NCBI RefSeq assembly: GCF_030247185.1
Contig: NC_080570.1
Location: forward strand, 75,248,132-75,312,131
Reading direction: 5' to 3'
DNA: 64,000 nucleotides
From: Malaya genurostris
Lineage: Eukaryota; Arthropoda; Insecta; Diptera; Culicidae
Below the pieces are notes generated by a model. It was not told where the DNA came from. It saw nothing but the letters and a program-made list of their open reading frames with translations, and ran no database searches. Both the position numbers and the translations under genes were made by a program. Within the stretch, counting starts at the first letter, position 1. Each line of letters opens with the position of its first letter. Positions 26,341 through 38,274 of this stretch are shown in pieces.

Positions 26341-28519
26341 AATCATATAGCCATTCAAGAGACAACCAAACAAACCGATATGTCTATCCTGGTTCCCAGT
26401 TTTCGATTAACGACCGGAGATTGTAGCCATTATAACCCGGGGGTTTTAAAATTTGAATCAAATGAACTGATATCATCAGGTCCATCATATTATGTGTTGA
26501 GATGATGGGAAACGCAAAACCACTGTTAGAAATCTTTTCTTAACGAAATTATTCCACCGTATGATATATCATACACACAAATTTTAACATCAAATTTTAC
26601 ACTATTTTACACATTATTTGGGATTTTATCGTAGATATTACCTTTTTAGAGCCTCTGTTAATGTTTTCTCACAAGATATAAGTATTAACGCATAATTTGA
26701 CCAAAAAATAGAAAGCAATATATAATTTACTTTTGCACCGTCATTTCTAGTCGTTAGTAGGTCAAAGGTCAAGGATCAAAATACAATTAAATTTTGAAAT
26801 ACAAACAGCAGATGTAACACATAAAGAAGTTGCGTAGTGTAGTTTATCTGTTTTTGTTATCATGAAGCTGTTGGGTAGTGCAGTTCCACAGTAAACATTT
26901 TTTGAAAAATAGATATTTCTGCGAATGATACGCTAGAACATAAGAGGTTAAAAATGGATCCCAATTTTCTTGAAAACGGCTTAACCGATATTACAGGGTT
27001 GTGTACGATACACGATCGATCATGGCGACATTAAAATGCAATTTTCCAACTTAACAGATTTAAATTTAAAAAATAGGCAAATAATTGTGGAACGACCAGT
27101 GAAGGCATTTTTCCAAATTTACAAAACAAGGTAACAAAGGTTTCTTATCTACTATTCATTATTTCTACGATTTGGTCAAAATTTTTCTTTCACATATATG
27201 TTTTCTGGATATAATCAATTGAAGGGCATCATAATAATAACAGGATTATTATTATTGTCTTATATTTTTTTCCGAGAATATTTGACGCCTTCTAAGAGGC
27301 AACTAGGAGCAAGAAATGTTTTGAAAGCAATAGTTCAGTACTTGTTAAGAAATAATGTCGTTGATAAAATAAAGGATTGCAGCTTTGCGGCGTTCTTCGA
27401 GTGTTTGTAAGTTTATGAGCATACTACGAGCCTCATGAGCCCAATATTCATGTAATGCTTTCGAGTCAAGTTAAATGTGGCAAATCCATCAACAAATCAC
27501 CGGGATAAAAGCGCTTTAAATTAGGTACGAAAAATCTATCGCCGATAGTTCTAAATTGGCCTGCTAGTTACCGGAGAATCAACAGCTGATCGGTATTCAA
27601 TATACTCAAGCGAATACGCTAAGCAGTAGACGGAAAATGGCATTCATACACCGCGTAATTTTGACTATCCAGCAAGCGAATGGATGCATTTCTGTTTTGT
27701 CACCCATTCACTAGATCAGCTACATGTTTCGTTCGCAGTCAGCCAGTGACAAAAGTGACTGAAAGGATAACATCATTATGGCATGCTGTGATTGGCTCGT
27801 GAAAACATAGGTCAATTAAAATAAATTTTTCAATAGTATGCTACTGAAATACTGAAACGACGATGCCATTAATACTTAAGTTAAATGTTTCCGTATAGAT
27901 AGGTTGTTAAATTATGTCCATCTCGAAACAAATGACTGTGTTATTATCGTAAAAAATTATGACATGTACTACAAACTTTGGGTGCATTCTGGAAATTCAA
28001 GAGTTAATTAGTTCTACTGAGTTCAAATTGTGCATGTTTTCAATGATTTAACCAAGTGAAATTTGTCGGCCGGAATCGGCCCGGTTGTCCAACCGATTGA
28101 TCACGCTCCTCTATCATTATATTATGGAAAAATAGACTTCCTCAAAAATCTGTATGAAATCAGTATTTTTTGCAAAATTCGTATAAAATTCAGTAAATTT
28201 TACCAATGTACTTGAAAATCAGTAGAATACTGAAAAATCCGTATCACTGGTAACGCTGTCTCCGGTTCTGAAACTGTTGAGTAGAATTTTTTCAATTTTT
28301 TGAGCATTTTTACAAATGTTTGTCACAAACAGGTACGCATCTCCTAAAACTAACAGGACAATTCTTTCTATTTGCAAAACTTGTTAGTTTGTAGGTAAAT
28401 AAACTTAATTTGGCCCTACTGGTCTACCGTTTCCCATTCCGGAAGCATGAAAAGTAATTTTTCAGCAATGCTTCAAGTAATTTTCACAAACCTTGATTTG
28501 AATTAAAACTCACATTGTC
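26341..28519. other. No gene recognised
   Basis: AT-rich with scattered short frames (27198-27410, 70 codons, hydrophobic start). No domain, splice signal pair or repeat partner was seen. Confidence 0.35.
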
Positions 28520-29322
28520 TAAATAGATACTGTGGAGGGTGAGATTTATGAGAGACCGATTGCTTTCAACGAATTCTATAGCGCGTCTCGCCAAAGAACA
28601 CTTGCCAGCTGGCAAGCTTCTTGGGATAAAGATGATCTGGGTCGGTGGATGCACTAAAATATCGACAAAGGCATGGTTCAGGGGACTGGATGTGAGTAGA
28701 GATTTCATTCGTGTGATGTCCAGACTCATGTCCAATCACTACACGTTAGATGCACATCTCCTTCGAATTGAACTTTCCGAGACTAATCATTGTGCTTGCG
28801 GCGAAGGTTACCGCGATATTGACCATGTTGTTTGGACATGCGTGGAGTTTCGTGATGTCAGATCTCAACTAATAAATTCCTTGCGTACCCAAGGTAGACT
28901 ATCCAATGTCCCAGTTCGCGACATTCTTGCTTGTCGTGACCTTCCATACATGAAACTTCTTTATCATTTCATTAAATCCATTGGAGTTCCAATTTAAATT
29001 TTATTTTATGTTAGACTGTTTTCTCTTCCATGAGTTCAACCAATAGCCAACTATAGGATATTGAATATTAGTGGTGAACTGATACAAACAAACTTGAAAT
29101 AGTTATAAGATCATGTACAAAATAAATGTATTTTATTTAATGTAATTTAAAATAGCAACTCGCTTGATAAAAACAGTGTTTAGATTAACTAATGAGTACC
29201 AACATACTAATATGATATTCGAAATGTATTAGGTATTGTGGATGCCACGGCGAAGAAAAACTTATGTATATTGCCTATGAAATAAACGTATTTATGAAAA
29301 AAAAAAATTAAATAGATACTGT
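28520..29322 (+). mobile_element. 5'-truncated LOA-like LINE with 14-bp target duplication
   Basis: The insertion occupies 28534-29308 and is flanked by taaatagatactgt at 28520-28533 and 29309-29322. It consists of the last part of ORF2, a 3' untranslated region of about 300 bp with aataaacgtatttatg and an A-run at 29297-29307. The host sequence is a reverse-oriented composite repeat that continues to the right. Confidence 0.85.
28540..28997 (+). pseudogene. LOA-like ORF2 C-terminal fragment with CCHC-type motif
   Basis: An intact frame of about 150 codons from the truncation point to a stop at 28995-28997. It shows WFRGLDVSRDFIRVMSRL, the zinc-type block CACGEGYRDIDHVVWTC (C-x-C-x8-H-x4-C) and a closing YHFIKSIGVPI. 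These fit the region after RNase H in LOA/I-group LINE ORF2 proteins (from memory of the family). There are no internal stops, so the insertion is young, but it lacks reverse transcriptase and endonuclease. The apparent ATG at 28539 is incidental. Confidence 0.7.
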
Positions 29323-30240
29323 TAAATTTCATCCTCATCCATCTTTCGGCTCCGCAATTACAGGGCGATTAGTGCCAAAACTTTCAAACCGCCCTCTAAA
29401 ATTACTATACAAAATCGGTACACTCTGCCACGTGCTGGTACGGAAGAAGAAAACACAATATGACTTTACGAACGATGCATACAGCGTGCTTTGTTCAATT
29501 TCATACACCAAACCAACACCAAAGCTTGGGTTTGAAAACACAACCGAGTTCATCAGCACCGTCAACACATGATCAGGAGTTTTCAATCGCGTTTAATAAA
29601 CCAGAATCACGGTGCGACTACAAACGTCTGCTCCTGGTGTGTGGTTTTGGTAAAACACGGTGCTGCGGTTGAGAAAAATCTTAGCTATTTTACGATAAGT
29701 GTAACTGAAAGAAGAAAAGAATGTCAATGAATTGATCTTTGCACCGAGGCCCAGAGGGCCGAGTGTCATATACCATTCGCATCAGCTCGTTGAGTACGCA
29801 AAATGTTTGTGTGTATGTAGCATTTTTGTAGCACTCACTTTTCTCGGAGATGGCTAAACCGATTTTCTCAACTTTAGAATCACATACAAGATCTGAAGAT
29901 GCCATAGAAAATTTTTGAATTTTAAATTCATCCGACTTCCGTTTCTGGAATTACAGAGTGACTAGTGTAAAAATTTAAATTTCTGATTACTTACTCACTA
30001 ACCTCAGATAAACTTGACCTGGCTCAAAAAGAGAGTCTTTGTCAATTTGAGATGAACAAAGCATGCAAATTGGTGTTTATGGTCAAATCCACATGTACCG
30101 AAAATATCATTGAAATCTAGGAGGATGCTACCAACTCCGAATACGATTTGCGCGAAATTCGTCAATAGATATTTCACGTTCATAGCGCCATAAGCATACA
30201 AATTGAATAAATATACCTTTAACACACATACTTCTTCGTT
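29323..30240 (-). repeat. Composite interspersed repeat, reverse orientation
   Basis: Plus-strand blocks aggcccagagggccgagtgtcatataccattcg (29748 on), cgttgagtacgc, a short tgtgtgtatg CA remnant and tctcggagatggctaaaccgattt (29843) are the reverse of the standard end gaatggtatatgacactcggccctccgggcct and ...aaaatcggttcagccatct. More ccgttt-type modules follow to about 29960. Confidence 0.65.
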
Positions 30241-32640
30241 TTGCGCTGTTGACGGTTAGCTTCATTTATATTCCGTTTCGCACCGTCTACTTTCGAATTG
30301 TTTTCTTTTTCCAGCGTCACTAGATTTTCTGTTATTAGTCTCGTTCAATGTCTCATCAATCAACCGAAGGTATCTTTTGCAACTAACCAAAAAAATAATT
30401 TTCTGTGAATCCAGTACACTCCTTCCCACTCCACTCCTTTCTCATGCTAAGAACCATCTCTCTAGTTTGTCTTGATTACAGTCAAAGAAAAGCGGCAAAG
30501 TAATAATCACTTTTTGCTTTTGAAAATAATTATCTACATACAAAAACTCATTCAATTTAACAAAGGAGAATGAGTCTTGTTCGTCAACCAAAATCAACAA
30601 GCAATTAAAAACAAGCTCATCTGTGGATATTAAAAATGTAACAGACTACCAAAGTAATTGCTGCAGACTCCAGTCGTCCTCTACACCATTAAAGTAAGCA
30701 GTTTACAGTCGCATTCGCACCAGTGAGCCGTTGGAGCCCAGCAGCAGAAACATCAACAACGAAAGCATATTTTTCACGTGGTAGCTAAACAAATCAACAA
30801 GCTCGTTATTCTTGCTTATGTTAATTAACTTTTTGCTCGAATCTTTCATCAGCAGTCCCTCACTTCCTCTTGGGGCCACTCGAGGCTGCCCGGTTCGGTG
30901 TCGACTCGCCGCGAATCTAATAGGGACTTTTAGGGCAAGCGAGAACTCCAGTCAACCTTTCTTCTGCCGACCACCCACTGTGTCGTTTTGTGACGAGATA
31001 TGAGACTAAGTTATACTTCAAAATTATGCTACCGTCCGATATCAAAGGCTTCCCGTTTGGCCCGCGACGGTTGCCAAAGATAAATATTGTGAGAAAACTG
31101 AGGTTATTTGTCTTTTATTCTGATGTTTTCATAACTTTGGTGGCTGTCTGGTTGATTGAATGAGTTTAAAAGTTGAAAGTTTAGGAAAAGCAATCTGACT
31201 TCCAATAGAACCCAAAGAAAGTGTCTTATCTTTGGAACATATAATCTTCGCCACAGCCATGCAGGAACAATTCTTGGTGTCAGGAGGATCGTAACACAAG
31301 ACAGTTGAAAGATCGAATTCCGCAATGGCAAAAGTGATATTGCTTTGATAATTGACAAAAACAAAATTTAATGGTTGTGACAAGACACGACCGTCTTGGC
31401 ATATGAATACAAAGAAAGAGAGTGAGCACAATTCAGAATATACTGAATTTCTGATTATATCCTCAATAAAAAAAAACTCATTTCATTATGAGTTTTCGGA
31501 AAAAGTTTTTCAATAGCTTTAGACATGCCTTGTTAACATTGGGGTAGGAATCTTTATATAATGCTTTAAAGTTATTGGGCTTGTTAGTATTGCAACAGCG
31601 ATACGCATGTGCAACTAGGAATACAAATAATACATTGAATGCACATACCATATATCTGGGTGAAGTGCCTTTATTATGCACTCCAGTACATAGTCACTTA
31701 TCAAACGGACATTTTAAAATGCTATCCAAGAATTTCAAAAAATCTACTCTCGAACTTCTGGTTCTGACTTTCCAAATTTTCAAACGAGTTTGTTAGAATA
31801 AATCATCTGACAAATAATAGTCCTAATGAATATTACGATGTCCAAACGATCAATTTAAAAGAAAGAAATACCTGATAATTTTTGTGCAAACGTTTGCGAA
31901 TAGATGCTCAACAACGAATGCATGCTGTTATAGATCATGGAGTCCAAATCTAGTACGATGGATGTAAAGCACATGACGTCGATATTAGCGATTTGTTCAA
32001 ATTTTCAATTTTTTTTTAAACTTTATGTCTTATAGATTCAGTTTAGTAGCAATTATAGTGTTTAAGATATTTAGCCATATGTAAAGCCGAATATTTCTAA
32101 ATAAACACGAATTTTCAGCATTGCCTGACGATTCATGCCATTGATGCATACTTTTTTTCATAACACGTTTTAAGACCCTCTTAAATTTCATAGTCACGGC
32201 ACTAAACTTTCTATAAGATAGCAAACGCTGAAATACAGATCCTTGTCACATGATCACCATTGGATCTACGGATACACGGGTAGAAAAGACTGACAAACCA
32301 AGGGTAAATTTTATTATTAAGGGACTAAGGGATAATTTGAATAAAATGATAATACCTTTCTCTTCTTTCATAACAGTCTGATGAAAATGTATTTCATACT
32401 TTTATTATATAATTTCGGATACTAATTTTGACACTAATTGATTCAGATTGATTCAAGTAGTTCACAAAAGCATGATTCAGTGTTTATGTCACACAGTCAG
32501 CATCATTTTTCCAAACTAGTGCTTGACATTTGCGTTGCCTATTTGTATGAGAAGAGTGATGCTAATCTAAAAATATATATAAGAGTGGTAAAAATCAATC
32601 ATATATCTGGAACCAAAAGTCACAATCATTTGATTTTCGA
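30241..32640. other. No gene recognised; two weak unassigned frames
   Basis: The frame on the minus strand at 31129-31431 (100 codons) translates with CYDPPDTKNCSCMAVAKIIC and looks more protein-like than most, but I know no family for it. The frame at 30812-31003 lies in a GC-richer patch. No splice-site or promoter support was found for either. Confidence 0.3.
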
Positions 32641-32735
32641 ACTTGATCAATGGCCCGACATCAAACGAACCTAAGTTTTGTTAAAATCGGTTCAGCCATC
32701 TCTGAGAAAAATGGGCGCGTTCAAATATCTTCGAA

Positions 32736-32783
<48 letters not shown>

Positions 32784-32900
32784 TTTCCGATCTCGTCGAA
32801 CTGAGTCGAATGGTATATAACATTATGGGTCTACGAGGCTCCGTTCGAAAGTCGGTTTTTCCAGCAATTCTAATACCTTTCTATAGAGAAAGGCAAAACC
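32641..32900 (+). repeat. Composite repeat with (CA)n, complete end
   Basis: The block gttaaaatcggttcagccat (32678) leads to (CA)n at 32741-32781, then cgatctcgtcgaactgagtcgaatggtatataac and ctatagagaaaggcaaaa at 32881-32898. This is the same order as all other copies. Confidence 0.8.
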
Positions 32901-33214
32901 GCGATCCTCCTCTAAATTTTCCGCCAATTTTGAAGTGAAAAACTACCATAATATGAAAATAGAAAAATTTCAAAAACCTAGAGTGGAGGCATTTTATATT
33001 AATAAAGTATGTTCCAAGTTTGAAAGGAATCAGTTCAGTACAGTTTACAGGATCGTGTTCACGGACTTCGAAAAATTGGTTTTCAGAAAAACACGTTTAA
33101 ATTTTTTCTCAAAAATTTGAATTGATTTGAAATTTTGACACAATATTTTTGAAATGTTAAACTACAAGAAAATGTAAAAAAACGATTTTCCGAAACTGTT
33201 TATGTTTTTCATTT

Positions 33215-33560
33215 ATAGCGCTGTAATAACAGAGCTGGAAATAAAATCCGGATATACATTTCGAGAATTTTTTAAAGAATATCGATACTTTTCATTTGCA
33301 TATCAAAGTCGTTTGCTCGTTTGGAACTGTAAGCTGTCATTCCAAACGAACAGCTGTCGTCACTGTGATTATAGTCACTCTAGAACAGACATACAGGCAC
33401 ACACATACTTTCACATACACATATACACATATACACACATACATTTTGTGATCTCGACGAACTGAGTCGAATGGTATGTGACACTCGACCTTCCGGGCCT
33501 CGGTTGTAAAGTAGGTTGTCACAGAGATTGCATAACTTTTCTATGTGGGAAAGGCAAAAA
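33215..33560 (+). repeat. Composite repeat with degenerate CA tract
   Basis: A CA/TA-rich stretch at 33386-33442 is followed by gatctcgacgaactgagtcgaatggtatgtgac, a ccttccgggcc palindrome and tatgtgggaaaggcaaaa (33543-33560). With the copy ending at 32898 it forms a second tandem pair. Confidence 0.75.
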
Positions 33561-34333
33561 ACTCGATTTTCAGTGCTGAATCAAAAGTTTCACAGTGATT
33601 ACCAAGCGTTCCCATATGAGAAAACCAAACACTTTTCCACAACATAAGCTGTACAGAAAAAAACCAAGATGATCAATTTTTTGCGTTTTGAAACGAAATT
33701 CATAAAACATCAACGGAATCGTACCATTCTCGTACGAGAACTTCATTAAGCTTCACAGTTAATAATCTAGGTCTGAGAGAACAGACGCCATGTCGAGATT
33801 TCTATGTGTGTAAGAATCAGTTTGTTTGACAAAATTAAACCGAGTAGTAATTTGCCTATACAGACGCTTTGAGCAACCCAGCAATTGCTTATAGGCTCTT
33901 GCGTTCGAGTTGGCATACAATACAAACACTTGCTCCTCGGCGAAAGACCACGTGGTTAAAGCCGAGATCAAATAAACCTACAATCAATCATTAAAAAAAC
34001 TTGAGTGCAAAATCGCACGTAACGATTATTTTTAACAAGTTTTACTTGTATACATTACCCAGTTTTTGATGTGAATACGCCTTACTTTACTATGGGGTGC
34101 CTTTTGGAAACCTACCCTCTGAGAGAGTGATAAGTTTTTGATCGTAAATATCTCCTGTAGTATCTTAGGTATCAACATAATGTTTACTACATGCCATCGG
34201 AAATAGGATCATCAACTCATGATAAAATTTTCAGATGTATGACATTATCATAAATAATTAAAAATTAAAGTTTTCTTAAATGTCAACGAGTATCAAAGGG
34301 AAAAAAACTCAGGACGCGTGTTTGCCTTTCTTG
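33561..34333. other. No gene recognised
   Basis: AT-rich sequence between a composite repeat and the large foldback-like element. No motif was identified. Confidence 0.35.
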
Positions 34334-34459
34334 TACACCCAAACCTCCGTTTACGAACACTTTTTATACGTAACCTCTTTTTACGTACCTCTTTTTACGA
34401 ACCTACTTCGTAAAAAGAGGTTTTGTCATTCATCGAAAGTGATGTCCGACTCCATGGAA

Positions 34460-36645
34460 ACTACTACAATATTGGTATTTTTGGAACGGGTTTAAAGAGT
34501 AGATTCCGGAAAATGATGTTCGAGGTATTTTGGAAATCCAAGATGGCGACTTCCGGTTGATTGATATTCCTTGAAAACTTATACAATATGGGTATTTTCG
34601 GAACGGAATTGATGAGTAGATGTCAGAAAACGATGTTTGAGGTAGTTTTGAAATTCAAGATGGCGACTTCCGGTTTGTTGATATTCTTTGAAAACCTATA
34701 TGATATGGGTATTTCCGGAACGGGGTTAATGAGTAGATGTCGGAAAATGATGTTTGAGGTGGTTCTGAAATCCAAGATGTCGACTTCCGGTTTGTTGATA
34801 TTCCTTGAAAACCCATACAATATGGATATTTTCGGAACGGAATTGATGAGTAGATGTCGGAAAATTATGTTTGAAGTGGTTCTCAAATCCAAGATGGAGA
34901 CTTCCGGTGTGTTGATATTCCTTGAAAACCCTTGCAATATGGATATTTTCGGAACGGAATTGATGAGTAGATGTCAGAAAACGATGTTTGAAGTAGTTTG
35001 GAAATTCAAGATGGCGACTTCCGATTTGCTAATATTCCTTGAAAACCCTTACAATATGGGTATTTTCGAAACGGGGTTAATGAGTAGATGTCGGAAAATG
35101 ATGTTTGAGGTGGTTCTGAAATCCAAGATGGCGACTTCCGGTTTGTTGATATTCTTTGAAAACCCATACAATATGGATATTTTCGGAACGGAATTGATGA
35201 GTAGATGACGGAAAACGATGTTTGAGGTAGTTTTGAAATTCAAGATGGCGACTTCCGATTTGCTAATATTCCTTGAAAACCCTTACAATATGGGTATTTT
35301 CGAAACGGGGTTAATGAGTAGATGTCGGAAAATGATGTTTGAGGTGGTTCTGAAATCCAAGATGGCGACTTCCGGTTTGTTGATATTCCTTGAAAACCCA
35401 TACAATATGGATATTTTCGGAACGGAATTGATGAGTAGATGTCGGAAAATTATGTTTGAAGTGGTTCTCAAATCCAAGATGGAGACTTCCGGTGTGTTGA
35501 TATTCCTTGAAAACCCTTGCAATATGGGTATTTTCTGAACGGAATTGATGAGTAGATGTCGGAAAATTATGTTTGAAGTGGTTCTCAAATCCAAGATGGC
35601 GACTTCCGGTGTGTTGATATTCCTTGAAAACCCATGCAATATGGATATTTTCGGAACGGAATTGATGAGTAGATGTCAGAAAACGATGTTTGAAGTAGTT
35701 TGGAAATTCAAGATGGCGACTTCCGATTTGCTAATATTCCTTGAAAACCCTTACAATATGGGTATTTTCGAAACGGGGTTAATGAGTAGATGTCGGAAAA
35801 TGATGTTTGAGGTGGTTCTGAAATCCAAGATGGCGACTTCCGGTTTGTTGATATTCTTTGAAAACCCATACAATATGGATATTTTCGGAACGGAATTGAT
35901 GAGTAGATGACGGAAAACGATGTTTGAGGTAGTTTTGAAATTCAAGATGGCGACTTCCGATTTGCTAATATTCCTTGAAAACCCTTACAATATGGGTATT
36001 TTCGAAACGGGGTTAATGAGTAGATGTCGGAAAATGATGTTTGAGGTGGTTCTGAAATCCAAGATGGCGACTTCCGGTTTGTTGATATTCCTTGAAAACC
36101 CATACAATATGGATATTTTCGGAACGGAATTGATGAGTAGATGACGGAAAATTATGTTTGAAGTGGTTCTCAAATCCAAGATGGCGACTTCCGGTGTGTT
36201 GATATTCCTTGAAAACCCATACAATATGGATATTTTCGGAACGGAATTGATGAGTACACAGAAAGAAATAATGAAATTTACACGAGATGTAAATCAATAG
36301 TAACATGGAATAGACATGAGTTGAATCGAAATTTTGATTGAAAACCTTCATCGATGCAAAACTAAATTGAATTGCATTGAATTTTCAATGAATATAACTG
36401 TATCTTTCAATTAACGCTTGTTTTGCGATTAAATTATATTGAAACGTACAGAATTGTACAGTATTTTTATGTTTAATTACCTGCTCCAAATATGTGCATG
36501 AAAATAGATGTAAATTAACAAAATATTTTTATCTGTGTAGATGTCAGAAAATAATGTTTGTGGTAGTTTTGAAATTCAAGATGGCGACTTCCGGTTTGTT
36601 GATATTCCTTGAAACCCCATACAATATGGGTATTTTCGGAACGGT
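34460..36645 (+). repeat. Left-arm tandem array, 117-bp unit
   Basis: Unit phrases recur every 117 bp: aacggaattgatgagtagat, aaaatgatgtttgaggtggt, aagatggcgacttccggt, ttgatattccttgaaaaccc. As 117 is 39 codons, frames stay open across many units (for example 34561-35208). The translated repeat has no known fold and the reverse strand is equally open. Two blocks of six units are almost identical at a spacing of 702 bp (34984 versus 35686; 35218 versus 35920). Confidence 0.9.
36255..36539. mobile_element. TA-flanked MITE nested in the 117-bp array
   Basis: Element 36257-36537 (281 bp) with termini cacagaaagaaataatgaaa and the inverted tatttttatctgtg, followed inside by tttaca/tgtaaa. It is flanked by TA at 36255-36256 and 36538-36539. 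Removing the element and one TA restores gatgagtagatgtcag, exactly the normal unit sequence. TA duplication and the CACAG terminus fit Tc1/mariner-type MITEs. Confidence 0.9.
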
Positions 36646-36714
36646 ATAGTGTTTTAAAGGAATAAAGAGTTAAACGAAAATGGCAAAAACTTTCAAAAGA
36701 TAATAATTAACCGG

Positions 36715-37865
36715 AAGTCACTGTTTTGTATTTCAAGACCACCTCAAATATAATTTTCCGACGTCTACTTTTAAATCTCTTTCCGAAAGTACCCATATTG
36801 TAAGAAGTTTCAAGGGATATCAACAAATCGGAAGTTACCATCTTGGATTCAAGAACCACCTCAAACATCGTGTTCTGACAACTAATCATCAATCCCGTTC
36901 CGAAAATACCCATATTGTAAGGGTTTTCAAGGAATATCAAGAAACCGGAAGTTGCCATCTTGGAACTAAGAACCACCTCAAACATTGTTTTCTGACATCT
37001 ACTCATCAATCCCGTTCTGAAAATACCCATTATGTAAGGGTTTTCAAGGAATATCAAGAAACCGGATGACTCCATATTGGATGTGAGAACCACCTCAAAC
37101 AACGTTTTCTGATATCTACTCATCAATCCCGTTCCGAAAATATCCATATTGTAAGGGTTTTCAAGGAATATCAACAAACCGGAAGTAGCCATCTTCAGAA
37201 CCACCTCAAACATCATTTTCCGACATCTACTCATTAACCCCGTTCCAAAAATACCCATATTGTAAGGGTTTTCAAGGAATATCAACAAACCGGAAGTAGC
37301 CATCTTGAATTTCAAAACTACTTCAAACATCGTTTTCTGACATCTACTCATCAATTCCGTTCCGAAAATACCCATATTGCAAGGGGTTTCAAGGAATATC
37401 AACAAACCGGAAGTCGCCATCTTGAATTTCAAAACTACCTCAAAAATCGTTTTCTGATATCTACTCATTAACCTCGTTCCGAAAATACCCATATTGTAAG
37501 GATTTTTTAAGGAATATCAACAAACCGGAAGTCGCCATCTTGAATTTCAAAACTACCTCAAACATCGTTTTATGACATCTACTTATCAATTCCGTTCCGA
37601 AAATATCCATATTGTAAGGGTTTTCAAGAAATATCAAGAAACCGGAAGTCGCCATCTTGGATTTCAGAACCACTTCAAACATCGTTTTCCGACATCTACT
37701 CATCAATTCCGTTCCGAAGATACCCATATTGTTAGGGGTTTTAGGCAATCTCAATAAACCGGAAGCCGCCATCTTGGATTTTGAAACGAACCCAAACATC
37801 ATTTTCTTGCACTTACTCTTCACATCCGTTCCGAAAATAAACATATGATGCGCGGTTTCCACAAT
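36715..37865 (-). repeat. Right-arm tandem array, inverted 117-bp units
   Basis: About ten units in reverse orientation (ccggaagtcgccatcttg repeated at about 115-120 bp; one shorter interval near 37183-37291). Divergence between units is larger than in the left arm, and the 702-bp higher-order period is not seen here. Frames of 261 and 136 codons on the minus strand are products of the 39-codon period. Confidence 0.85.
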
Positions 37866-37874
37866 AATCACACA

Positions 37875-37995
37875 AAACTTTTTTTACGAAGTAAATTCCA
37901 AATAACGTAAACTTTTTTTACGAACCAAATCCCAAATAACGTAAACTTTTTTTACGAACCAAATCCCAAATAACGTAAATTTTTTTTTACGAACT
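37875..37995 (+). repeat. 34-bp subterminal direct repeats of the foldback-like element
   Basis: The phrase aaataacgtaaacttttttt with acgaaccaaatccc occurs three times at a 34-bp spacing (about 37899, 37934, 37968). The left end has related but shorter ttacg-repeats at 34355-34425. Subterminal repeats of this kind often serve as transposase binding sites (inference). Confidence 0.6.
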
Positions 37996-38274
37996 ACCTC
38001 TTTTTACGAACCCCCGTTTAGTTCGTAAATGGAGGTTTCGGTGTACCCGAACCGGAGATTTTATGCTGTAAGCGATTTATTTAATCTAACTACCAATAAC
38101 TGATCATCATAATCATCATTTGAATTTTCTCCATAAGCATGGGATTCTTCAAAATGGAAGTTTAAAAAAGTTTACGCCGTCACTAACACAATCAATTACG
38201 ACGAGCAACGCTCACGCGCAATGCAAAAATAAAAGTATTGATGTGAAACTCATATTTATACTAGCATGGGTGTC

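Larger units (their letters stand above)
34334..38045. mobile_element. 3.7-kb foldback-like element with inverted 117-bp arrays
   Basis: Termini cacccaaacctccgtttacg (from 34336) and its inverted partner cgtaaatggaggtttcggtg (ending 38043) are each bounded by TA (34334-34335 and 38044-38045). Inside are A/T-rich subterminal blocks built on ttacgaac/ttcgtaaaaagagg. Then comes a left arm of about 16 direct 117-bp units (34460-36645, one MITE inserted), a centre of about 70 bp (36645-36715) and a right arm of about 10 units in the opposite orientation (36715-37865). The outermost units of the two arms match each other best, both with an aagagta variant. No transposase is present. The structure is that of a Foldback-type, non-autonomous DNA element; TA flanks would fit a Tc1/mariner-like mobiliser. 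Confidence 0.75.

Noticed and set aside
34460..37865. A CRISPR-like or protein-repeat array
   Set aside because: Units are directly adjacent without spacers, too long, and in a eukaryotic context with inverted arms.
34561..37871. Repetitive proteins of up to 261 residues
   Set aside because: The 117-bp unit is a multiple of three, so frames stay open on both strands. No start context, domain or strand preference supports a protein.
34330..38050. Two independent satellite arrays in opposite orientation
   Set aside because: Shared inverted termini with TA flanks and matching outermost units show one element.
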